Below, in pieces: positions 39,025 to 51,400 of a stretch of 64,000 nt of DNA. The stretch's first letter is position 1. Every line of letters starts with the position of its first letter. Made by a program: the position numbers and the translations under genes. This DNA is from Auanema rhodensis (lineage: Eukaryota; Nematoda; Chromadorea; Rhabditida; Rhabditidae). The notes under the pieces are model-generated. The model searched no databases. It had not been told where the DNA came from and saw nothing but the letters and a program-made list of their open reading frames with translations. Location: contig OZ059896.1 in NCBI GenBank assembly GCA_964057225.1, positions 17,062,501-17,126,500 on the forward strand, read 5' to 3'.

Positions 39025-41367
39025 AATATATATCTCGCTTTAATCCTCTCTCATCTTTTGCTCCTCTACTAATTTCTCTCATCCTCTTCTTGGACCCAAT
39101 CTATTGATGCATCTCTCAATTTCCCTTAGAATTGCTTTTATTCTAAATTAGTTATATTGTTTATACAAAGTCTCATGATCTACCGATCAATGACATTATA
39201 ATATTATATTTCATTTCTGACTTTTGAATACGATTTCTCCACATTTGTACGAAAAAATGTTCTGCAAATCGCTATATGTTCATGATTTTTCATGGCCATA
39301 TTCTCGAATGTTTTGTCGTTTTTCGAATGAATGCGATCATCATCATCATAATGTCCGGGCTATGATGCTCCCTTTCGTGTGATTCTTGTTCGTTCTTAAC
39401 ATTCGTTCATGTAATTAGCTCAATTTTACTGATCGATGATCGCAACGAGCTTTGTCTTCAGCAACGGCATGTTCTACCGTCGGGGCTGAAGAATATTTTC
39501 TTTTGGAACGTGTTCACTATCCATAAAATTAGAAAAATCTGTCTAGTAGTTAGTTTAACGACAGTCGTACGACTCAGGCAAGTCTTCGTTGCCTTTTCAT
39601 ATGTTTGCGAACGATTCCTTCTAGATTTTACCTGTGCTCCTCTCGCTCTCTACGTACAATGTCTTCAGCGACACTTTTTCTTTTAACCTTCTGCTCTCTT
39701 GCTTTTAGCTATTCCTCTTCCTTGTTTATGCTTATGCATCATCTCTGTGTCGTTGTCTGCTCCTTTCTTTGGGCTACAGTTCAGACATAAGTAAACTTCT
39801 GCCGCTGCTCTCAGCTTTTCCTTTCCTTCTCAGTTTCACCCTCTATCTTTCATCCAGTTTCCTACCCTATCTTCATAAATTCCCTCTCTCTCTGTATGTA
39901 CTCTTCATTCACTTTAATTTGATACATCATCATCTTCGTCGACATCCTATAAGCACACAGCTGTAAGTCAATCATGCCTTTCATGATTTTCTCTGTTAGT
40001 GACGTAGCTTTCCTCCTGACAACATCACCAGCCTGTTTCTCCTTCAACCTCATACGCCTCCACCCTATGCACCCGGATCGTTTCGCCACGTACTCACATT
40101 CGGTTCAAATTTTATTTTCTCGCCGTCACAACTCTTCAATATCATGTTATCTCCAATGCTTTATAATTTCCAAAGTACATATAACTTCAACTGCTTCTAC
40201 AAATATCTTGAGTCACTTGTCAGCTATATCATCCAGATCAAATTATTCGAAACCTCTTTTTCCATATTTATTACTTTTTAAACTTGAAACCCGCCTATTT
40301 TCCAGTTGATTTGTTATTGCATTGAAGAAATGAGGCTTCCCGGCCTCTAAGAGATATATCAGAATGTCAATGACACTCGTGGGCTTTTCAACTGTAATGC
40401 TGATCATTTTTCCGTCTGGAAGATCGTATGGAATCATTCATCTGGCCACCGGACCTTCCCCCGAATACACCCAATATTCTCCCGGTTTACACTAATATAG
40501 CCTGATAAACCCACCAATATCCTCCAATCCGCCGAATTGTTGAGCAAAATGTTCAAAAAACCTTCCTTCATGACATTTCTCGAAACTGTGTTTTGCGTTC
40601 CCTCTTACAGCTCATTTCACCTCCTAGCATTTTCTTAGATTTGTCAACAACCTAACAGCTTGCTATTTCAATCTTCACTTACTTCCAAAAAACTTTCAAA
40701 TTTCTTAACATTTTGCTGTTCGTTTTACGCATTTTCTAGATTTTTGAAGAACTTTCGATAAGTTTTCATGTTCTTTTACGTTTCTTTTGAAGAATAGAAA
40801 TGTCAAAAGATATCACTTCTATCTCTCTTTCACACCTTCTCTTTCTCTTCTTTTCTCTCTCTCACTCTCTCTCTCTCTATTTCTGTCCAACATGCCAGTT
40901 TGTTTCCTCCTTAATTCTATCATTTTTTTCCATTTTGATCTTTATTGTCTACGTTAGTTGTCATTTTATTTTAAATGATTATTCATTTTTTACCATTAAA
41001 CCATATAACCTTTACCTGATATCCACCAAAAATCGACATGTTTGTTAGTTCATTTCGCTAAATACCGTAAATATCTTCTATCATCAACCTATCAGCACTC
41101 TGCCCCTCTCAACCCCTTTTCCGACTCTCCGTATTTCATTTTTACTTCTGTTTCAAAGAGAGTAGTTGAAATGACTAAACGGAAATATTATGACGACGTT
41201 CTAAATCTGTTTTGACATCATCATCTGATTTTTTCTTCAGTAACATCACAACGTACCTTTTTGTCTCTTTTCATCCCTGCTTCTTCTATCTATGTCATCC
41301 AACTCTTCGCTCTCTCATCTATCTTTCTCTCTCTCTCCCTTCCTGTTTCCATCTCTCTCTCTCTCAC

Positions 41368-41416
<49 letters not shown>

Positions 41417-44400
41417 TTCAACAATTTCCAAAAAAAAAGAAAATTTAGTTGATAAACTAGTTGAAATGTTCTTGAAACATGCATATACACAAATCGTAAA
41501 AGTTGTCGTTTTGCTGTTCTTCGCCTTCTCATATTTTTTTGAGTGGCGACCGTATTTTCGTGACAACTGATTACCTTATCTTCATTTTCTTCTTCTCAAT
41601 TCGTTCGGTTCAACAATCATTGCTTCTACTTCTTCTTCTCCACCTTCTTTTTCCATATCCAAGTTCCAATGACATATGATGAGAGAATATAAATAGCCTG
41701 GAGGGTCAATCTAATCATTACTTCATCATATCAAGTTCAGTTGCCGTTTTCTCGGAAACTGAACTTTGTCCTCGTTGTGCTAAACCGAAAAAAAAACTGA
41801 TAGAAACACATTGATTAAGCATTATTTATATAATAACCACATTTATATTTTAATAATACGTTCATATAGTTATACTAAAATGATATTTGTCCTTTTATAT
41901 CATTTCATTTTTATATTTATAGGTTTACGTTGAAGTTGGTGAGCAGTACGAGCTCTTAAGACCAGGTCAAGATTTTGAAATTCGACGACATCTATCGGGA
42001 AGGTTAGTACAATAATACATTTTCTCGTTTATTCTGCAAAAAAATACAAAAAATTTCGCACCTTTTGTTGAAAAAACAAAACTAATTGACAGTAAAAAGA
42101 GCAGATGTTTCATTAGAAAAAAGGAAACAATGGCTTTTGTGTATTTCTATCCTCTTCATACATTCATTGTGTTCAATGAAAATACACATTTTTCATTTTT
42201 AATTGTATTTTAGTTAAAAAAACTAGAAATATGATGATAATGCTCATGACATTTTCAAATTTTCCGGTTTTTCTTCCGGAACTCAACGTCTCATTTTCTG
42301 TCTTCTGTATATTGACGCTGCATCAGCTCTGTATAATCTGAAGCAGACGGGGGGTAATGCTAACGATGCTGACGATGATGATGATAACAACAGAAACGAA
42401 GATTCTCATACTCACCACAATGAGCATCGTCGTCAGCATTATCGGCTTCTGATGTCATTCGTCTATCGTTCTCTCTTTCTCTATTTTTTTGATGCTCTCT
42501 CAGCTACCTTAAAACCATCTTCAGCATACATCATGCACATCCAGCTTTCTCATCAACAACATAATCAGAAATCAGTTCCGTTTGAACGGCTGAGCCAATT
42601 ATTTACTCTGCGAATCGTGTCGGTTCAATTTGAGTTTTCGTTTTTTTTTTGCCTCCAGGAAATTAAAGAAAAAATAAGCATGATGATTTACTCTGCAACT
42701 GTTACTTAGAGTTGCAAACAAAATAAAATGGAAGTCTGTGAAGGAAATTCTTCACAGCTTTCATGACATCTTGTTATTGCGGCTGTTGGCTGTTGAAGTA
42801 CATACGACAGCTAGAAGTCGCACATGTATTTCATGACTCAACTTGTAATTTTACTTCTTCAACCACATAAAAGCCAGTAATGGTGTGACGATAAGCCGCA
42901 CCATCTCTATCTGCTGAACAATTTTTTCGACTAATCATGTGTTATTCTGCTGTTTCCTCGTAATTCAAGCTTCATGTCCATTTTTGCTATCATTTTATCT
43001 TTGTTTCTTATTATCTCTTCATATGATATTCAGTTACAAACTCTCTATACTTTGATGTTCCTTTTCAATCTCTTTTCTCTTTCTCTCTGTAGTATGTATT
43101 ATCTCTCTTTATCATACCTCACTCTCTCTCTGTCTTTCTTTCTTTCTCTTTCTTATAATCTCTTTCTCTTTTCTCTCAGACCAATACATTATCTTATAAA
43201 TTTTAAAATAAAATGACCATCTATGGTCACTTATTACTACAAAACTAAATAATAAAATGTGTCAAATTATTAAAGATAATATTCTTTATTTTTCTTTTCA
43301 TTATCATATTATCTTCTACCTTTGATTTTTCTTTGTCTCATTAGTCTTATTGAACTTTTCGTTATTTAATTTCATTCAAGACAAACAGATGACCAAAGCA
43401 TTACATCTCTATCAACATCTAGCTCCGCTTGCCTCATACTCTCTCAGCATCAGCTACACACATACACACACTCACACAATCTCTTCGTTATATCTTCTTC
43501 TTGTCATATTAATTTTATTAAGATTCTTGTAAACTTTTCATTATTTTAAGCAAATATCGATTTAAACTCCTTCTCTTATCATTCTTATTCTCATAATTTA
43601 TTTACTTTATATTACTGATTATCTACATTTTAAAGACATCAGTTTCCTATCCCATATTATCATTTTCTACTCATTCTGCACCCATATCTTAGCTCATCAG
43701 GTGTATCATTACTCACCTCTGTTCCGTGTCTCTTTTCTTATTCTTCTGAATCATGTCTTTAGATGGATACTATTGTGTGTTGAACAACGAAACATCAGCC
43801 ATATTTCTTTAATTCGAATTTCGTCAATGCCATCTGTTGACAACAATTTTCTATTTTTTTGTATAAATTGAAGTCATTTTCATTATCTTTTTCTTCCGGT
43901 AAAGACAATTCATTCATTAATTTGCCAGTGTATCATCAACACAAGCCTATTAGCAATTGAACTCATTTGAACTTTTGATCTCAAGATCTTTGGAATTCTA
44001 ACATATACATATAATATATTTGAATAAGCTTAACTATCTATACAATATAATATGAACATATTTATAGTTAAGTATAATTGCTGTTCATAAAATTACTTTT
44101 CAAAACCTTAAATTATATTTATATGCATATCTAAGATATTGATTTGTTTATTTGATCTACAATGACCTCTTAGCTCTCTTGTTTTTTAATACTATTTCTT
44201 AATGAATCAAAAATCAAAAACCAAATAAGGAGTAGTATGAGTTTGTGATTACTTTTCATATTTATTCTAATTTTCTTATATATATTAGTAATTTATCTGT
44301 TTTGATAGATTTTTTTTTCTCTATAATAACATGCCTTATATAACTATAATTATAATATATAATTAGTCATATTTCTTAAATATATATATGGTCTCATTTC

Positions 44401-44751
44401 TTCTACTTATAATATTTTCCCTTTCATCTACAAGCATATCTTTTATGTGCCACAAGCCTTTAATACAGAAATAGATGGCAAAATCGGAGATAAAGCCTTA
44501 TCAATACTTGGAATTTTTTTTTTCGATTGAACACAAAGAACTTGTAGATTAATCGCAATATTCGTAAATCTCTCCTTTCTCTGCTCTTATTGTCTAGAAG
44601 TCAGTTTGAATTTGTACTCGTCTACTGATTGTCTGACAACCATCGCACGTGGTAACATCTCACGTATGTAAATCACACGTGGTGTCATTCTACGTGCATT
44701 GAGATATGCTGAGTACGGTTGTTCTCTTTCTTTCTTTCTTTCTTTCTTTCT

Positions 44752-44824
<73 letters not shown>

Positions 44825-47800
44825 CACTTAATTTTTCCTTCTTTTTTACTTCAAAATCTGCAATTCTTGTTCTTCCTATATTCTGATTCTGTCTTCCGCT
44901 CTATCCTTACAATCAATTTTTGTTTTATTTTTTTACATCATGCGTACATCCTGAGTACTTTTGATGAAAAAAAACTGGTCATCCGGAGGACGAAGAACAA
45001 AAAATAATAATTTGCCGTATCTGGTTCAACATCTTAACATTTTGGTCCCATAATACGTGTTTATTTATAATTTTTGTCAGCCTGTTTCCTTGCTACACCC
45101 ATTTCGTCTAAACAACTTTGTACCTGTTTTTTGTGCAACAATTCCTTTGATTTCACGTGCTCGCTTAACAATTTATCATATGTTTCACTATATGCGTTCA
45201 TTTAGATATCTATATTCACATGATTGTTCACACGATATGTGGTTCACCATGTGTTTTCTGTTTTTGTTGTTTCAAATTTCCTGAATATGCTCAGCATTAC
45301 TTTCCGGATTTTAGAAAAAAATTTCTGAGGGAGAGAGAGAGAATGAGAAAAAGCTAAATAAAAAATGGAACGAAGCGACGACAGGAAGGAAGAGCTTGTT
45401 TCGGAAATACCAAAAAAAATTGAAATGAAATGTATTCAGCTTTAAGTTTTGAATCATCACAACAACATAGTTTGTGAAATACTCACAAGTTATATTGAAT
45501 GATGAGATTGAGCATTGCACAGATGCCTTCATCTGAATATTCTGAATTGTCATTCAGTTTCATCACATCTCTCTCTCTCCTCTCTCTCTCTCTCTCCTTC
45601 TATCTCTTTATTCCAATTTGACATTATCTCATCTGTCAGTTTCACCATTTGACTTTCATTTTTTTTCTTCCAAAATTTAAGGTTGTCATAAGGGACAATA
45701 CATGCTTTTTGTGATAATTATCAATCTTTTGTGTGCATGTGGCTGGTAGAAATCGAAATCGGGGGAGGAGAATACAAAGTGAGAATGCAATAGACGAGAC
45801 TGCACGAGGCTTTGAACACAAAGAGAAAAAAAGTTTTTAACTCTTATCTTAATTCTATTATTTATATTTTATCTCTTATCTTCGCATAATAACCATTATC
45901 TAAAACTATCTGCATTTTTTTCATTCTTTGTCTTTCAGTACCTCTTAATCTTACCTCTTCACCCATATTGTGCCGTTTGTCAAAGTTAATGCTCAACCGC
46001 CTACATCATACACAACGATCGTGTTTCTTCTTCCGTTTTTTGAGCTTCCTCTTCTTCGTCGTCTTCTTCAGAATCGTAATGCTCAATTCTTTTTAGTTGT
46101 CTTCATCTTTCTTCTCCTAAATTTTATTTTAAACATCTCCTTCTAAACGAACAACTTTTCTCATCTAGTACTTATATCTTGAACTTCCTGCTCATTCAGT
46201 GAGTTGAGAATTTAACTGACACATCGTTCGTTGTTTTAGCTTTTCTAAAAATAATTTTGTGTGTCTAATTCATCATTCTAAAGCTTTTTCTGGCTTTTTC
46301 TCATTTTTCTAATTGGCCCATTTCTTATTGATCCGGAAAAATACAGTTTTATCTGATTCCGGGTTCATATTATCACCCTTTCTGCTCCATTTGCCCCTTT
46401 CTATTTCTGTCTCTCCTCCCCCCATTCCGTTTTCTTTCTTCCTCTACATATTGCATCCTGTCAATAGTCCATGGCATGGCACGTGAACATGAGGTGGTCA
46501 GTTTTTACTTGGTGTCAGCCTTCTAATTGGCTGTATACTGGCTATCTATCAGAATGGCTCTACCTCTCTAACCTCTAAGCGACCTTTGTCTCTTGTTATC
46601 CTCATTTCTCTTCCATCTAATGCTGCTTCTTCTTTCATTCTGCCCTCTCTGTTCTGACTGATCTTGATATCTTTGCTCTCAGAGTTCTTACAAACTCCTT
46701 TCTTTCAAGTTAAAGAAACGATTTTAGTTTTTTCTTGTTATTCATATCCTGGCACTATCTTTCATATCACATGAGTTTCATCCTCCTTCTCTCATTCACC
46801 TTCTGGTCAGCCTCATTTATCCACCTTTTGGTCTATGATCTTATTGCTGTGGCCCGCGTATATCGCTCAAAAAAGTGGGCGGGGTTTGTGGTGGTGTTAG
46901 TGATGTGCGTCTTCTTTCTACCTGATGCGTTGCGACGACGAGGCCAGCAACATCGTCAGCCGTTGTTTCGTGGTCGACTTCGTCGACCACTGTGCCAGAT
47001 TCTCGCCCGGTTGCGTCTCTATTTCATGAGATGCTTCCATTCATATCTCTAATCATCATCTACCACTCTGTCAGTTTTCATGTTTGAGATTATCTAATAA
47101 CTACATGCCGGCTGACCTTCTTGTACTACGTCAGGATGTCGGAATCTGAAAATGATTAGGTTTTGGCCTAAGGGGTGTGGAGTATGATGTCGTGTGGTGT
47201 TGTCGAAGTATCTAGAGCTACTGCAATAAGACAGACAGAGAAAGAGAGAGATAAAGAGAGGGCTATGGGTTATAGAGAGAATTATCGACCAGCTTTCAAT
47301 CTATACAGTGTTAGATGATTTGGTGGGGTGGTTAGAGAGTAGAAAAGGGGTGTTAGGATAACATTGATCTGTATATTTCTTCTTGAATCATCCGCACATG
47401 TTCTTTTTCTTTATTTATTGATCTTATCACTTTTACATCTCAAAAAGTTTTGTTATTTCTCTCTCTATTACTCTCCCTATTACTCTCTCTGCCCATTTTT
47501 GATTTTAACCTACTTTTCTGGGCAAGAATTACAAAATTAAGTGTTTTGTGTGTGCTTTGGTAAATCAGTCATCATCATGCAATACTCCTCACTCCACACA
47601 TCCACCTCTTATGTGAGGCCACACAGAGGCCAGGCTACAATCAACACAATCCCATTCACGGCACCCAACACATTCTGTGTGAGAAAATACAGTACTGTCA
47701 GTAGATATTCTTTGATTCCTTATTCTTCATTGTTCTGATATTAAACTGATAATGTTGCTTCTTATCACCATATTCGCTGTATTTTTCATTTCAACTTCGG

Positions 47801-48422
47801 CTCAAATCCATTGCAAGCTGCGATGAACTGGATGGTTAGCATGTCAACCTGTCAGCATCTCATTCATCTGTTCAACATAGATATTATGTACTCTATACTA
47901 ACTATGATATAGAAAAACTTAATTTTCTGATTTTTGATCGTTTTTTGGTTTTGTCCAATGCTGCCTGCCATATTTTAATTTTTCTTCTGTTCTAAATTTA
48001 TATATATAAATGAATCACATTTAGCTCATTTGTACTGCCTATCTTCTATCTATTCCGTTTGGTCTTTCTTGTCTCATTTTTTCCAACTCATTCTCTTTTA
48101 CTTCTTATTATTTCTCTATCCCCCCCCTCTCATTTCTCTGACGTTCTTATATATATTTTCTATTCTCCTTACATTGCTCACTGTCATCACAACTCGCTGT
48201 TCCAATCATATTTCTTTCCCTTTTTTTGGGTCTAAAGATCTTTGAAATCAGGGTATAAACGGTACCATGTCTGAAGACTACAGACTGAGAGCGGGTGGAG
48301 CCAGGCAGGCAGGTACATGTCTGCCGCTCTGTCGATCGCTCTTTCTATTTTTTCTTCTTTTATCTGTTAAAGTCATAATGTCATGTCTGAATGTGTCAAA
48401 CCCAAGTTTTCTCGGTTCACTC

Positions 48423-48479
<57 letters not shown>

Positions 48480-51400
48480 GCTTATGATACAGCTACTTTT
48501 CTTTATGTTCATGTTCATCTATCTAGCTTCATGTATTTTATATATTTAAGTAAATCATCATACGTTCAGCTTCACATCTAGTTGCTCCACTCTATATTTT
48601 TTTATTTTTCCGATTTTTTAAAAGAAAAAAACATCGAAGAGCAGAGTTTTTTTAGCGATATCTTGTTGCAAAAGAATAACATGTATAACTACAACTACTG
48701 TATATTTTTATTCTTATATTGACGAAAGCTATACGAGTCAACTATCTTAATTCTCAAGTAGGATGTATGACACTCAAATCTGATTCATGATCTTTTTTTT
48801 TTTCATAAAAAATACTTGATATTTACGTGAAATACATAGATTCTGCTTTTTTAGCAGAAAGCTAGGTTCTTCTGACTTCCTTGATTCATCGCCAAGATAA
48901 TCCAATATGTTGTTTTTCCATCCTATTTGTTACTTCGTTGTTGCTTTTCAATCAACATCTCTTTATTTCAGATCGCGAGAACAACGATTTATTGCTGAAG
49001 ACGAAACGGTAACACTACTCAAAATGCACGTCGAGCAGTTATGTAAAGCTCTGGACACAACAGATTTGGACGATGAAATACAGCCTAAGTCAAGGTTAGT
49101 TCACTTATATGTCTCATATTCATTGTTTACTTATATATACACACATATATATATATATATTATTCATGATGAAAATCTCAATATATTATATTCTTTCAAT
49201 CTCTCGTTGTCTGTCATGCTTACTGCTTCCATACCATCATTGCTGCAGCAATGTGAGAAGAGGCAGTAACACGACTAAAGAGCATATTGTAGATGAAATT
49301 GAAGCATCGAAAATAATATAAAATTTAAGAAACGTGATGTGAGAAAGAGATATGTTTGTAGTAGTTTATGTTGTATCTGTGTATGTTTGACCCTTTTTGC
49401 TTCTCGCACTGTTTTAACTGTAAGAATATCTCACTTTGGAATGATCCTTGATCATTTGATTATTTTTATTAGTTTATTCCAGTTTCTCTCTCTCTCTCTT
49501 TCTTTCTCTCTTTCTTTCTATCTATCTATCTTTATATCCATAAATCTATTCCATATTTCTCCTTATACTTTTCTTTATGTAATATATCTCTTATTTCCCT
49601 TTCAATTACTCAATATCTAACAATGTTTTATGGCCATTGGAAGTATACTTATTAGACCTGAAATGGTATTTAAGCCTAAGGACGTGTATAGCTTCTGTTT
49701 TCCAGCATGGTCACTTCCAAGTCTACTAATAGCACTGATCAAACTTGGCTTATTGTGCTGTTCGTATTTCGAACGAGTGATGTTAGATCACTCAACGAAC
49801 GATCTTTTGCTCTTAGCCGTCCTCTCACTAGCTCGATCGTTTATTCGTCCTCCAATGTTTCTGCGTCTTTCGACTGTGTCGCCGGTTTATTGACATTTGG
49901 GACCAAGAATACATTGTGCGGATAATGCACGTAGTCATTGAAAACGAAAACACATAGTATTGTCTGATGTAACTGTAAGCAAGTAGATGTTGCCCTCCTT
50001 TGCAATGCTGACGAAAGCTGTTTTCGTCTTCTCGAAATACATAATATTCATTTTATTTTCATTGGTCTCTTACAGTATCATGGTATTGAGTCTGGTAACC
50101 TGTATAACAAACGAGAGAGGGAGAAAGGGGGGAGGTAAAGTTGAACGGTTCATTTTTGATTTCGTTGTTTGAAAAAATTGAATATTATCACATCTATATA
50201 ATCTAATCTGTCTTAACACGAAGAACACGAGAAAAAATGCTAAAGATATGATAAGTTGTTTATTGTATCACACTCTAAATGATTAATGAGTATAAGAAAA
50301 ATGATTTCCCCTCCCTTTCTCTTCGAATATAAAAGAAAGAAAGAGATATGAAAAGAATGTGAAAGATACATGGTTAGTATATAGTAGAATATAGAAGATG
50401 AAATGAAAAAAAAAAACAATTTCTCTTCTTTTTTTTCATTCGGGCTATCAAAAGAAACATCATGCTATATCTGATTTGGAATAAGAAGAGACAAAGTGAT
50501 AGAGAAAAGCTATGCACAACCGTTCTGCACGCGAACACCCATCCATATAAACTATTTGAACGAATGTTTTCACGTGAATCACGGAAATGTCCTCTCCTCT
50601 CCTGTCCTGTCAAATTCGAATTTTGAAATTGATATTATGGGAAATAATTCGAACTGAAAACATTTGTAAACATGTCCAATATATGAGATGATCGAGGTCA
50701 TGTTTCAGCTGTTTTTAACCATGACTTCATAATTAATTATAAAAATTTAATATACTTGAATATGATATCAAAAAATATAAAGATTAAAATTCAATAAATA
50801 TAATGTAGATTTTTAATTTCATTTTTGCTTTTTTCTTTTTGATCTTGCTCTCAATCTGGTTTACCAACTACAAAAATCAAACAAAGTAGACTATTATGAC
50901 ATAAGGAGCATTTCTTAATTTCAATCTTGCGTCTTTCATCTTTTAATTTTCGAATTTGTGAAAGAAAAAGTATTTTAGTGCTTTTATATTCAATCGAAAA
51001 TAGCACAAAGAGTAATGATGTATACACAATTGATACTGCTTATGCAGGCAGCATCAGCAGCTCCAGCATCACAACAGTCCAGATGACTGTGTATTGATGT
51101 GCTGTTGTTGTATTAGAAGCGAGGTATAATAGTTGTCTGTGAGTGTGCTTAATATGAACTTGTATATCAAAAAGCTTTTAAGCATATGTATTTATGTTAT
51201 GAAGATTAGAATATTTCATCACGTCAGCAGATAGGTATTGTCTGAAAGCTTTGTATGTCTTCTCTATCTTCTGTCTGATAGATGTTTCTGAGCAATTGTT
51301 GAGCAGACTATATTTCGCTTTCGCTCATCTCTTAACAGACATTTATGTACGCAATGCTTGTGTATCAACTAAGTCTGGTTATCGACGGCTTCGTATCGTT

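Larger units (their letters stand above)
32058..41922 (+). other. Giant intron (9.9 kb) in the kinase gene
   Basis: It splits cyclic-nucleotide domain B after KGQ. It contains (GT)n at about 32519-32543, CT tracts at 34251-34309, 35306-35428, 36554-36603 and 41371-41413, (CA)n at 38588-38608, imperfect GA stretches near 37690-37860, an inverted repeat at 36254-36353, a perfect CACGTG-centred palindrome near 38498, and a coding-like minus-strand island at about 40240-40610. No nested gene is firmly supported. Confidence 0.75.
42003..48971 (+). other. Second giant intron (7.0 kb) of the kinase gene
   Basis: It contains a near-perfect hairpin at 42366-42439, a (CTTT)n-(CT)n compound tract at 44722-44820, a CT tract at 48426-48478, the 15-bp ACGT array at 44644-44703 and GC-richer stretches at about 46840-47030 (with GGGCGGGG at 46878-46885) and 47580-47690. 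No nested gene is supported. Confidence 0.72.

Noticed and set aside
39974-40309. Plus-strand frame of 111 codons in a GC-richer island.
   Set aside because: Composition is hydrophobic/Ser-rich with no domain, and the opposite strand is equally open. No splice-compatible neighbours were found.
41212-41570. Ser/Leu-rich and Arg/Glu-rich frames over CT/GA microsatellites (also at 34226, 35277, 44699, 48267 and others).
   Set aside because: CT or GA repeats have no stop codons, so such frames are expected artefacts of low-complexity sequence.
48267-48312. ATG-started frame [15 protein letters not shown] ending at a CAG|GTACAT donor, considered as a third alternative first exon of the kinase.
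   Set aside because: It ends in phase 1, but the next kinase exon (48972) needs phase 2, so it cannot be joined in frame.
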